Below are positions 11,091-63,154 of a stretch of 64,000 nucleotides of DNA, piece after piece. The notes below the pieces were generated by a model. That model ran no database searches. It was not told where the DNA came from and worked only from the letters and a program-made list of their open reading frames with translations. Every line of letters starts with the position of its first letter. Position 1 is the stretch's first letter. The position numbers were made by a program, and so were the translations under genes. Origin of the DNA: Elysia crispata (taxonomy: Eukaryota > Mollusca > Gastropoda > Plakobranchidae); NCBI GenBank assembly GCA_033675545.1, contig JAWDGP010007412.1, forward strand, positions 2,310,844 through 2,374,843, in the 5' to 3' direction.

Positions 11091-12183
11091 AGATATAAGC
11101 TTAATAAATTTGGATGCTTTACTCTTCTTTGTTAAAGGGATGTTCTCAATTGATGACAGTTTATTATTTGAGATCATTTTGCCAATGATTGAATGAATGG
11201 GTATATAAAGTGATTTTAACATTTTTTTAAAAACTTTTTTCACGAATGCCATGTTTCAAACACAAAAAAAATTTTTTTTAAATATACGGAAGGACTCTTC
11301 AATGAGTATGGTACCTCTATCATAATATAAAGAGGGCTTTGTTTGATCAGGCCAAAGAAAAACTTATACTGCCTCAAGTAAGTGTGAAACATTTCTAACG
11401 ATGAATTATCACTTAAAAAAAAACTACTGAATTAATGATATATGTAGGCCTATATCTTAATATTTATACAAACCATTGTGTCCATATAATAAAAAAAACT
11501 TGGAATAGATTCACAAGAATAAAAAAAAAATTTGGAGAACTTCTTTTTCAAAAAATAAAAAGACATCAAGATGTAAATATAATCCTCATATTGTAAGTCT
11601 GAATCTACATCAGAACCTCACTCTAGATCTCGAGTCTTTTTGCTTTGATCTGATTCACCTGCACCTGATTGATATAAAATCCCTTTCAATAAGGCAATTC
11701 ATCTCTATATCATCTTCTTTGTGGCCAATAGGCCTATAGAACAGATTTAGATTATCAGTACTCCAGTTCTATGAATAGAGTAGGTAGTACCTAGATTTTG
11801 GTGCTTTTTGGTTTGTTACTCCAAGTTCATTCACATTTGTTTGCTATCTTGAATCAACTACAATTTTTTATTACTTAAAGCAGTATTGAAATCAAATACA
11901 GCTAAACAACATTTAAAATGCAAAAATTTACTTTTAGCTTTTATCAGACCAGTCACGATTCGAAATTGCCGAACAATCCCAAGCTGGCAAACTAAGGTGA
12001 ACGAGCCTGGGGTAACAAACAAAAGTGCCTAGATTTAGATCTACATCTCTACCACATCATAGACTTTGATCTAGATCTTTATCCACATCTATTCACTTAG
12101 ATCTAGAGCTAATCGAAGCTTTTAGCTAAATGTAGATTCTGGTCTTAGAATTAAATTTCTAAATTCTAATCTACCGATTTTTG
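11091..12183. other. AT-rich sequence rich in AGATCT/TCTAGA motifs
   Basis: No exon supported. Short palindromes such as TAGATCTACATC and GATCTAGATC recur many times. I found no longer repeat unit. Confidence 0.4.
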
Positions 12184-12332
12184 GGCACTCGTTAAGGGTT
12201 GTGATCCCGTTTGTTTACATGGCAGCCATCATGGATCGAGATCAAGTTCTAGATCTATAAATTGATGTCGATCGTTTGGAAGGTTTCTAGATATAAATCT
12301 AGATCTGGATTATGTGTAGATCGGGTGAATTT

Positions 12333-12366
<34 letters not shown>

Positions 12367-12403
12367 AAGTAAACAAACGGGACCACAACCCTAAACGAGT
12401 GCC
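12184..12403. mobile_element. Foldback MITE with 36-bp terminal inverted repeats
   Basis: The left end GGCACTCGTTAAGGGTTGTG (12184 onward, continuing ATCCCGTTTGTTTAC) is repeated inverted at the right end, where the inward reading is GGCACTCGTTTAGGGTTGTG followed by GTCCCGTTTGTTTAC. About 34 of 36 positions match. The element is 220 bp, with no coding capacity and an (ATT)n tract just inside the right arm. TTTTTG lies on both sides and might be a target duplication, but low complexity makes that unsure. Superfamily not assigned. Confidence 0.7.
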
Positions 12404-13019
12404 GTTTTTGTTTTTTGTTTTTTTTTGTCCACTATCAAGTATCATGGCAATAACTGTTATGCAAAAAGAATGAAGATTAAAAGAAGACTAGATCTAGACC
12501 TATCAGTATCATGGATATTGGTCCAGTGCTTTGACATCTAAATTTAAGTCCAGATCTGTATTATTCTGATTAATATTATTATTTTTAGTATTAACTCATC
12601 TTACCGCCGGTCACAAGCGTATTTTATGATTCTATTGTTTACTTCCTCCTCATAAACGCTAAAACTCGTAAAAGGAAGTTGTGAGGTTGTTTCCTCGCCC
12701 GTTATCGATTTTCGTATGATTCATGTTGATGGATAAAATACTTTCGGTTTTTTATTGGTCGTAAAATTATAGTATTGCTTTGTAGATACGGCTTAACCCA
12801 ATCGTTCATTTATTTTTATTTTTTTTGTGGCTTTTTTGTTGTTTTTTGTTTGTTTGATTTTTATGTCTCATTTCAAGATTTTCTTCATCTTTTTGGTCGC
12901 TTTAAAAACATTTTTGGATTTATAGCATGAAAAGGTTTGATTTATTTTTAGCAAGTTGAGAGACAGACTTTTCTGAAGTTAATAAAATATTGTTCCTCAT
13001 TAAAAGCAACAAAAGAAGA
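12404..13019. other. Unassigned AT-rich sequence
   Basis: Nothing coding seen; poly-T and T-rich stretches dominate 12,800-12,900. Confidence 0.4.
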
Positions 13020-13039
13020 TAATAATAATAATAATAATG

Positions 13040-13079
<40 letters not shown>

Positions 13080-13094
13080 CAACAACAACAACAA
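13020..13094. repeat. (ATA)n-(ACA)n compound microsatellite
   Basis: Trinucleotide ATA repeats run into ACA repeats at the right end; the poly-Tyr/poly-Cys ORF on the minus strand is an artefact of this tract. Confidence 0.95.
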
Positions 13095-13166
13095 TGGTTT
13101 AAAGATATGTTCACATAAATCATCATGGCATGGTTCTATATCGTGTCTGTCTGACTGAGGCTGACT

Positions 13167-13306
<140 letters not shown>

Positions 13307-13860
13307 TCTTAGCTAGGCATACGCTAATGCAGTTTTAGATTTCTTTTAATTTTTTTTCGTCGGACTTGTGTCCTTCTACTCAAAGGTATGAAAAAGTTTT
13401 TGCATTTTGCAAAAACAAAAAAAAAATAATAATAAAATCAAACAAACTCTGTTCAACCAACTGCAAAGAAAACAAAAATGTATTAAGTGAATAAACCTCG
13501 AAAACCAAAATTTCTCACTACACAGTTACACAATGTATCAATATATAACTTTAGTACAGTCAAAACAAAGAAGAATATTTTAGACATTGAGAAATCGCGC
13601 CCTTGTACCCATTCTGATTCGTTTTTTATTACCTTATCCTCAGATTTTAAAAAAATGTTATAACTTCTCCACCCACATAGAGAAATTGTGAACCTGCTTC
13701 ATAAGTTTAAAAAAAAAAAAAAAAGAAAAGAAAACGAAAGAAATGATTTTTACTGAATTTCAGAGCTGGAGCTGCCTTAAAATTGGAGACTATCTCCTCA
13801 TCGAGAGATATTAAAGAGGCGGTAGAGGTAAGAAATTGAGATAGCAGATAGATAAATAGG

Positions 13861-13863
13861 AGA

Positions 13864-13925
<62 letters not shown>

Positions 13926-13990
13926 CAGAGACAGAGACAGAGAGAGGCAGAGACAGAGACAGGCAAACAGACAGACAGAGAGGTGGGAGT
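13861..13990. repeat. (AG)n and degenerate (GACAGA)n microsatellite
   Basis: AG array to about 13,924, continuing as AG/CAGAGA/CAGACAGA variants to about 13,990. The Ser-Leu/Ser-Val-Cys-Leu minus-strand ORFs are repeat artefacts. Confidence 0.93.
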
Positions 13991-14066
13991 TGATTAGAAA
14001 GAGAGACAAACAAGCAGGCAGGAAAACAGAAAGAGAAGGATGGGGCTAGTTATCAATCGTTGAAAA

Positions 14067-15055
14067 CTAAAGTCCATCTCCTCCACTTCGGTTTAATTCG
14101 TCTCCTTTTCCTCCCAAGCTGTGTGATCTTGTGATAGTTTGAAAGCCGAAGGTCTCCAAGAGACCTCCTATTGTATTACAATAGCGTTCTTCTGGCAAGA
14201 TGACAGGCGCCCCACTACAGCCTGGACAGGTGTCAGTTGTATACGTAATTGTGGTACTGTGGTAGGTAAGCTGTTATTAATTTGGTCTGCGCTTACTTTT
14301 GACCTGCCCTATCGTGACATGCTTGGACTGTCCCTGGGGATGGGAAACTATTACGCAGAGCAGGCTTTGATTCGAATCTTCAATTGAAGGAGAGAAGTAG
14401 GAGGGGATGGTGGAAATGGGGCAGCTAGAAGGCATCTCCTGAATCAGAAAGTTGTATGCGTGGCTCTTTTTCCGCATGAAATCGCTTAGCCGCTGGGCGA
14501 GACTTGAATCGTGCACACAATACTAGACAGTAGTCGGCTTCTTTGTTTACATCTGCTATATCGACACCTCACACAGTCTTCATTCTCCCGTCTGATACCG
14601 ACAACTGGTCATCGTAGAAAATGTCGACCTTCGTCGATCGAGCTTCTTCAGAATTGAATACGACGTGGCATGCTGTAAATATACCTATCCCGTGCCACTC
14701 TTTGTGCGGAACTCTTGAGGCAGTCTGGACATCGGCAGGTGTTGCGCCCTTGCATAACTTTGAGGACAAACCCTGAGCCAATGTGGATCAGATTGGTACC
14801 CCTAAAGTTAGAGAAACAATAGCCGTCAGGTCTGTCCCTGCTTGTGTAGTGCACGGTTTCAGGGTGAGTGGAAAAAGGCTTCGCACGTAATCAGCCATCG
14901 GCGCTGTTCGGAGATGTTCGGGTAAATTGCTGAGATTAAACCTGTGAGTGGGAATAAACTGTGCATGATCTGGGATTTTAGTACATTATTGTTCCATGCA
15001 TTCGCACTCTCGGTAGCTTCTTCTTCTGCTCTTAAAACTTGACACTCATGATGTC
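14067..15055 (-). pseudogene. Frameshifted trypsin-like serine peptidase exon (pseudogene)
   Basis: Starting after a strong acceptor (CTTTTCCTTCTGCCAG) at 15,055, the minus strand carries successive pieces of one protein in changing frames: NNVLKSQIM, FIPTHRFNLSNLPEHLRTAP, HYTSRDRPDGYCFSNFRG, HIGSGFVLKV, CRCPDCLKSS, PHKEWHGIGIFTACHVVFN, ADYCLVLCARF, CVIVSHPQGQSKHVTIGQ and TYTTDTCPGCSGAPV, ending GGKGDELNRSGGDGL at a TAG. GSGFV...TACHV fits the catalytic His region of chymotrypsin-fold peptidases (His codon 14665-14667), and CPGCSGAP fits the GxSG nucleophile region (Ser codon 14214-14216). At least five frame changes and internal stops break it. From memory, uncharacterised molluscan proteins share this layout; I could not check that. 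The opening acceptor suggests a duplicated genomic exon rather than a processed copy. Confidence 0.7.
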
Positions 15056-16924
15056 CTGGCAGAAGGAAAAGAAAATTGAAGTTTTAAACATTTGTTTTAT
15101 TCTAAAAGGCCAGATAAGGAGTTTGCCAATATATACACCCGTATTGCGAAGTCTAATTACATGTTTTCATGCTGTTTTCTGAAATAATAAGCCAAGCTGC
15201 AATAACATTCGGTTATTCTGAAAGCATGTTTCACTTAATGAGTGATGGACTTCCTTTATTATCTGGGAAGTTTCTGTGATCCTCTTAGGTCACGGAATTT
15301 TTAAATTAGCGAAGTCAAATGTTAAAAGTCCTTTAGCCGGTACTTCCAACAAGAAAAAAGTTTCTAAACTCATATTAATATCCCAAAAATTCAAATCAAA
15401 GCTTCCAAAACTGCTGTTTTTAAATATTTTGATGTATAGTTACTTTAACATTTATACCCTTCCATATCTTTTAGAAGTGACTTGCAATGCAGAAGGTATT
15501 AAGTTTTCTGCTTTGCTGAATCTAAGGTTTTTTGGTTTTTTTTTTTGATAATGAGCGTTTTTAATCGGTAAAGCTGTAAGAATATCAAAATCAGTTGATT
15601 GAATATCATCAGTAAGTGTCACAAGTACAGCGACATAAGATCAGCTGGGGGTACGCTATATGATACAATGTTGTAATAAGTTATGGGTCTTAAACAATCA
15701 TGTTTTTTCATACCTTGGTCGTTAATTCTTTGATGAACTTCATCCTTATCTGATGACAAAAATAAATAAGGAAATTCAAATTATTTGTTGTCAAAAATCT
15801 CATGTCAAACCTTGTTAAAATATTTTATCGTAACTATTATCGTAAGCTTTTAAAATGATCAGATTTAATCGAAATCTAACTTTTTTTCACGGAAAATGGG
15901 ACTTGTCAAAGGTTAATTTTTAAAAGACAGTAATTATTCCTACAGAATGCTTATGCTTTTGGAGACATACCAACAACTCCAAATCTACACCCGATGGCGA
16001 GAGTCGACTAAGAGGTCACAATTCCTCTGATAGTTTAAAATATTGTGTATTCAAAGCAGAGCAATGATATTGTAGATGACTCTATTCCAACCATTAACAC
16101 TGCAGAAAGGAATCTTGGATGAAATGGGTATTGCGGCAAGTTATCTAGATATGGCAAGTGCCTTTTACAAAATGAATCCATCTCTCAAGTGTCATTGATT
16201 AACGCACGCTCAGACTTTTACAGAGAGAATATTATCCGAATCAGGTGTTAAGAAAAAAAATTACTTTCCTAAAGGAGCCTAAATGGATTAATAAATGTAC
16301 CCAATTATCATGCAAATCTTCGTACGTAGGGCTTCCCCGAATCAAAATCTGAGCGAAACTTTTCAGAGAAATTAACACTTCTGGTATTTAACGGGATGTA
16401 CCTGCTGCATAGGTAACTTTAATGCATCCGTGCGGATTAGGAAAAAAACGTATTTTACTGTCAACCAAAAGCCATTAGTCTAAATATTGATTAAAATCTT
16501 CTAGGCCTCGGCTGAGCTTATTATGTGCCCAGCAAAGTCAACAAACTATCTGAATTTTTTTTAGGCCGAGTTTGAAATCGCATCTCTCTGTGAGTTTTCC
16601 AACAGATGTCTGGATTTATCTGCAAGAAGGCTTTCAATCAACCAATAAAGGAATAAGAAAGAAAAGACATAGCCTATTTTATTTGGATATGCACCAACCC
16701 TATATTTTTTTATTTTACTAAGTAGCTTACTTACGACAAACCGAAGTCGCAGTCATTTTTTCTTTTCGATTCAATATCGGTTCAAATTAAAAGTGAAAAC
16801 TAGAGCACATCAGCGAGGTGAGTATGATCTGCGTATGAAAGAAATCAAATGAATAGAATGCCTCCCTCCATTCCTCTCTCTCTTTCCTTCTCGCTCTCTT
16901 CCCGCTCTTTCTCTGTCCTTTTCT

Positions 16925-16928
<4 letters not shown>
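15056..16928. other. Unassigned AT-rich sequence
   Basis: No supported gene. A 90-codon + strand ORF at 15,276-15,548 has AT-driven composition and no recognisable motif. No inverted or tandem structure was noticed. Confidence 0.4.
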
Positions 16929-16967
<39 letters not shown>

Positions 16968-17040
16968 TATCTATCTATCTATCTATCTATTTATCTACTT
17001 CTCTGCTTTTGCATAGCATTCAAAATAGTAAGAAAAACTA

Positions 17041-17130
<90 letters not shown>
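16929..17130. repeat. Microsatellite cluster: (CT)n, (CTAT)n, (AAT)n
   Basis: (CT)n at 16929-16961, (CTAT)n at about 16967-16990, and (AAT)n at about 17042-17130, separated by short unique sequence. Confidence 0.95.
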
Positions 17131-17133
<3 letters not shown>

Positions 17134-18305
17134 CACAGTAGGGTATCCATAAAAAAATGGAGCTGGGTACCAGGTGAAAAACAGTTACATACTCATTGAA
17201 TAAAAATAGCTATGGTTACCAGCTAGATTTGTAAAATTATAATTACCTACATTATCTGAGACAGCTTAACTTTATGGATCCCAATGGAATCCAGTCATCG
17301 CCACCGCAAGAAAGACTGACTTTCAACCTGAAAATAAAAATTTTGAATTTAATACATGTGAATCTGGTTTTAGAATTAGATCTATTTTTAGGATTGAAAA
17401 ATGTTTTCGTTTATAGCCTTCATGCACTATTACACATTAATTCGAACACTTGGTATTTCAATTTACAGTGTCTCTGTAATCAATAAATGTTTACAAAATA
17501 TACGCTGCAATCCATAACTAACACTTTTAATGGTAACAAAGCGAAAACCTACCACTATATTTAAGTCATCAACACAACTCCCTCACCAACATTTTGTACA
17601 TAATAATTATGTTTAACGAAATGAAAAACAGAATTTTTGAAGCAAGTTCCACGATCACTCCTAGGTCCTGTTGGAGATCTTCCTGCCTGTTTCTTCCCTT
17701 CGTTCCTAAAGAACTTGAGCACAATGGTGGGGGGAAATCCACGTTAGCTGTGTTTTGGTCAAGACACATAGATCTAAACCTAGATCTAAATCAGTCAAGG
17801 GGAAAAGGCACTGATGTGAAACAATAAAAATTTTCTAGCTGGACGCCTCTCTCGTGGTCGCGGAGAGATTTTGCTTCCATCATTCAAATAGGCGTATGTA
17901 AAAGAAAAAAAAATAGACTTACTGTCTCGATTTTTCTTTCTTTTTTATTTTAATTTTGTTTGTTTGTTTAATTTTTGCTTTTGCGCCAATTACCTCGAAA
18001 AAAGACACAATGTAACTTAGAGTAAACATTCATATAACAGCGTTTTATGGTATCTTGATTAGAAAGAAAGATGAATTTTCAAAAGTCTGTGTCTGTCTGA
18101 CTGTCTGTCTGTTTGTTTGTGTGCTTGTCTGTTTGTCTCTGTCTGTCTGTCTATCTGTCTCTCTCTCTCTCATTCTGTTTCTTTCTATCTCTCCTCGCTT
18201 CTCTGTCATACCTCCTGTCTCCCTCTCTCTGCTTCACCGTAGCTATCTCCCTCTTCCGCTTTGTCTTTCTCTCTCGGCCCTCTTTTTTTCTCCTTGTGGA
18301 TCACT

Positions 18306-18308
<3 letters not shown>
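17131..18308. other. Unassigned sequence becoming CT-rich
   Basis: Short ORFs on both strands around 17.57-17.83 kb overlap each other and show no family motif. From about 18,090 the sequence is TGTC/CT-rich, the edge of the block that follows. Confidence 0.4.
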
Positions 18309-18375
<67 letters not shown>

Positions 18376-18441
18376 ATATCTATTTCTTTTTTTCAATCTC
18401 TCACTCACGCTCTCGATTTATTTCCTCTCTTCCCAGTTTCT

Positions 18442-18512
<71 letters not shown>

Positions 18513-18640
18513 TATATTTGAAGTATCTCCAGCCCTTTTCCCCTTTCCCACTCTTTATTTGTCTTTTTGTCAGCATCTGTCTTCCCTTTTCATTCTGTAT
18601 TTTACTCTGACTTTTCTTTCTTCGCTCGCTCCCTTTTCGT

Positions 18641-18709
<69 letters not shown>

Positions 18710-18837
18710 TATATTTGAAGTATCTCCAGCCCTTTTCCCCTTTCCCATTCTTTATTTGTCTTTTTGTCAGCATCTGTCTTCCCTTTTCATTCTGTATTTT
18801 ACTCTGACTTTTCTTTCTTCGCTTGCTCCCTTTTCGT

Positions 18838-18872
<35 letters not shown>

Positions 18873-18894
18873 TCAGTGTCTCTGTCTGTCTGCC

Positions 18895-18974
<80 letters not shown>
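18309..18974. repeat. (TC)n arrays with (TGTC)n and a 197-bp tandem duplication
   Basis: TC arrays at about 18309-18372, 18446-18508, 18643-18705 and 18840-18868, then (TGTC)n at about 18883-18939 and more TC to 18974. The 135-bp unique segment starting TTTGTATATTTGAAGTATCT (18509-18643) recurs at 18706-18840 with a period of 197 bp. I counted two mismatches, so this unit duplicated recently. Ser-Leu ORFs here are artefacts. Confidence 0.93.
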
Positions 18975-18977
<3 letters not shown>

Positions 18978-19442
18978 ATATGAAGTAACTCTTCCTCTTT
19001 TCCCCTCTCATTCTCTCTATTTGTCTTTTAGTCAGCCTCTGTCTTTCCTTTTTTCTCTATCCCCTCTGATTTTTTTAACTCAGTCTCACTCCCTTTTCTC
19101 AGTTCCCTATCATACACATACTCTCCCTATTCCTGTTTTCATCTCTCTGTGAAATCACTCCCTCTCTTCCCCTCACTCTTTATTTGTCTATTAGCTTCTC
19201 TCCTTACCCTCCACTCTCTCTTTCTCTCTCCATCCCTCTCTGTCTCTCTTTCTCTTTCTCTTTTTCGTTCTTTTAGACACAACTGGATTTGATGATCTAG
19301 GCGATATCATCCATGTCTAAAAATACATCATCATCTGAGAAAGAGTATTACTGTAAGAGTAGGTTGGAAGAGAAGTAGAGAAAAAATTGTGGTGAAACGT
19401 GGAAGAATACAGAAAAGAAGAGTTGGTGTGACACACCTAGAG

Positions 19443-19501
<59 letters not shown>

Positions 19502-19922
19502 AGAGAGGAAAAAATGAGAGAGAAGCAGACACAGACGCCCAAAAGATGAAAATAATTATGTACAGGGTTTCATAAAAAATAATTGTGATTGAATACAAAA
19601 GATATAACTGAAGGTCCTGACCACGCGAGATATGAAAGACATTATTAATCTGGTTATTCATTCTTAAAAAGGCATTTATTACAGTTTATAATATATTTAC
19701 GTTCACCTCTGCTTTGCATCTTTAGATCTTATAAGTTTATATTGGTTCAACACCATTGAGTTAAGGGAAAAATGGCATGCACTGTTTATTCAAATTTACT
19801 AATTACGGAAACTAAACAAGAGAAATACATGCATCATGGCTAGACTGAAACTAGTCTACCATCGTAAATAGCTGACCTCACTTTTCTTTCTCAGTCTCAC
19901 TCCCTTTTCTCTACTCTCTCTC

Positions 19923-19967
<45 letters not shown>

Positions 19968-20142
19968 GTGTCTACTCTCTCTCCCTTTCTCTCTCTCTCT
20001 CCATCTCTCACTCACTCACTCTGATTCTCAGTTTCCTATCATAAACATTATCTCTCTATTCCTGTTTTCAACTCTCTGTGAAATCACTTCCTCTCTTTCT
20101 CTCACTCTTTATTTGTCTATTAGTTTCTCTCCTTCCCCTCCA

Positions 20143-20199
<57 letters not shown>

Positions 20200-20480
20200 T
20201 CTATGAGTGTCACAAAAACTCTTCTTTTCTGCATTTTTTACGTTTTATCAAAGTTTATCTTTTGTATTCAATCACCATTATTTGCATTTTTGGATCTAAT
20301 TAATTTATGTTGGTTCGGCGCCATTAAATTAAGTGAAAAAAAATGTTTATTTAAATTTACTAATTGAAAAAAAATGTTTATTTAAATTTACTAATTGCGG
20401 AAACTAAAAAAAAAAAAAAAGAGATATACATGTATCCTGACTAGATTGGGATGGTCTTCCATCTCGAGATAGCTGACCTC
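18975..20480. repeat. Older diverged duplications in CT-rich DNA
   Basis: A third, more diverged copy of the 197-bp unit begins near 18,975. The segment at about 19,105-19,205 (CTATTCCTGTTTTC, CTCTGTGAAATCACT, CTCTTTATTTGTCTATTAG) recurs at about 20,028-20,140. The segment at about 19,715-19,880 (ATTGGTTCAACACCATTGAG, ACTAATTACGGAAACTAAA) recurs diverged at about 20,285-20,478. A short piece near 19,577-19,605 matches 20,255-20,282 in inverted orientation. (AG)n lies at 19446-19498, (TC)n near 19,917-19,960 and 20,151-20,194, and a 31-bp unit (ATGTTTATTTAAATTTACTA) is duplicated in tandem near 20,343-20,396. No genes. Confidence 0.75.
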
Positions 20481-20935
20481 AGTACAGGCGAAACCGGAAA
20501 CTCTTCTTCCGGTAACTTCAATATTATCTAAGTGTTGTTCCTAATAAAATTGACGAACCAGTACAGGAATTGTTGAAATTGCATAGGCTGTTTTGCAATT
20601 TTATTTGAATATCTATATGTGGACTTAACCAAAATGAAAGGAAGTTTTTAAGCTTCTTTATGCACGTTGATTGGTCCTTGCTTGAACACATAAAGCTTGG
20701 GTTACATTATTTCTTTCTCAAGAGCATGGAGTTCGACCGCCTGTTTTAATTTTTTTTTTTTTAATTCTGAGTTATCTCCTAAATCAGGCTTTCTATCAAT
20801 ATGCCTATCTGTGCAGTTCCAGCTGAAGTGCTTGTTACAAATAATCTATCATTTAAGCTTCATTAATCGAACTCGAAAACCACCACTACCCCTATTACTA
20901 TACTACTACTTCTACTACTACTACTATTACTACTT

Positions 20936-28342
<7,407 letters not shown>

Positions 28343-28414
28343 ATCCCTTCAGTTTACTTACTTACTTACTGCCCTTTTTGCCGTGGGCAATTAGGGCAGC
28401 TATCCCTTCAGTTT
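28343..28414 (-). mobile_element. 46-bp 5'-truncated retroposon insert with 13-bp target duplication
   Basis: The 13-bp ATCCCTTCAGTTT at 28343-28355 is repeated exactly at 28402-28414. Between them lie 46 bp which on the minus strand read AGCTGCCCTAATTGCCCACG, then GCAAAAAGGGCAG, then a GTAA-type tail (AGTAAGTAAGTAAGT). A tetranucleotide tail next to a perfect target duplication is the hallmark of a short LINE-mobilised retroposon. The body also contains a CTGCCCT...AGGGCAG stem. Confidence 0.65.
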
Positions 28415-29974
28415 GCCACTTTCAAAAATCTGATAAGGTCATTAGATCAACTTCCAAGATGAGCAAAGTTTCGTCATTTTGCGCAATTTAAAAAAAGCAA
28501 ATTTTTTTTGGCAAATCAAGGAGGCGTTTAATTCAACACACTGTCTCAATGTAAACCAAAAAAAAATCCAATTTGTACACCTATATAAGAAAAAAGTATG
28601 GACAACACATTTCTTAAAATCATTAAAAAAAAACAAAACAATAGAGCTCTTTAATACCCATGAAATGATCAGCAACTGTAAATCTTTAAAGGGGTGATAG
28701 TTTTTACTGGGAGTACAAAAAGCACTCATTCTGTTTTAAGGATGGAATTTGACAAGCATTTTATTTAAATAATGCAAATATGAAAAAAGTATTAACAGTG
28801 AGATGATAGAATTGAAGCATAACTCTCTTCCATATTAGTACCTTGTTTTTATCCCCTTATTTTTCAGTGGCTAGGCAGGATTCCTTTTTTTTTCATAATA
28901 ATGATTAAGTCACACAAAATCTTGCACTTAATTTTCATTAGATTTTTAAATCTATCTAAATGATAAAATAAAGTTGTTCTGCGGCTACAAAATTCTTTAG
29001 GCTTTTAAATCTCAATAACATCATAATAATGATTCATAGTATTTTCTGGGGTACTGATAAAGTATATGATTAAAATAAATTTAAAATTATAGTTTCTTGT
29101 TCCTGAAAAATTGGATTATGAAAGGAATCCAGGTAAAAAAATTTTGTACCGCTAGGATCATAGATTCTTGGATGCAAAGATAAGAAAAAATTGCAAATAC
29201 TCCGATTCATTTAAAAATGCACACACAAACTTGCCTGCATCTGCTGACATTAAATTGTTTTGCTGTAGCCTGCAGAACAGCAGACTGAAACAAATACCTG
29301 CAAATCATCTTGCAAAAACTTAAACAACATTGAACGCGAAATTGTTTTTATTTTTTCATAACTGTCTAGAATTTAAGAAAACCTATGAAAAAAATCAGTA
29401 TTGTGTCAACTTTCATGCTATTTTTGTCACTCTCTTATAAGAGATCAAATGTAGTAGTTGAAAAAAAAAGATCTATTTACTTCAAATGGAAGTACTCAGG
29501 TTTAATTTTCCCAACATACTGTCCTCTTGGCCTGAAGAGGTTTTGTAGTCTATTGATAAAAAATGAACATTGAAATTGCACTTAATCAGAGCTTAAGATG
29601 TTGAGAGGAAGCAGTTGAACTCACCTTCTTTATACACACCAAAGTCATAAAGAAGGGAAAAAAATTTAAAAAATTCTGTTAAAAAAGAGGTTAAAATCGT
29701 CATTTGCTTGCTGGGATACAAAAAAATATATTTTTGCAACTAAAATTGGACAAACCACAAACCATTCATTCAATCAATCAAGTTTGTCGATCAACTATTT
29801 TCACTTACATCACATGAAAGTAATTCTATCCAACAATTTTTAACAATAACTATGAGAAAATATTATGCCTAGTTATGGGCACCCAGCCTTTTTCATGTCC
29901 TGTCTCTTTGACAACCAAAGACTTCTCAAACCACACTTGATGTCTTCTAGATTTGTGTAATCAAATGGTTTTGA
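28415..29974 (-). other. Probable Graf 3' UTR and flank
   Basis: AT-rich sequence directly downstream of the Graf stop codon on the minus strand. Overlapping small ORFs on both strands at 28.44-28.73 kb are low-complexity. No exon needed to complete Graf lies here. Confidence 0.4.
29347..29352 (-). terminator. Candidate Graf poly(A) signal
   Basis: TTTATT on the + strand, i.e. AATAAA in the sense transcript, about 620 nt after the stop. It is the nearest perfect hexamer I noticed; others follow, for example near 28,760, so the actual site is not determined. Confidence 0.3.

Positions 29975-63154
<33,180 letters not shown>

Noticed and set aside
18055..19152. Overlapping Ser-Leu/Cys-Leu-Ser-Val ORFs up to 250 codons
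   Set aside because: Microsatellite and tandem-duplication artefacts in three frames with no codon bias or motif.
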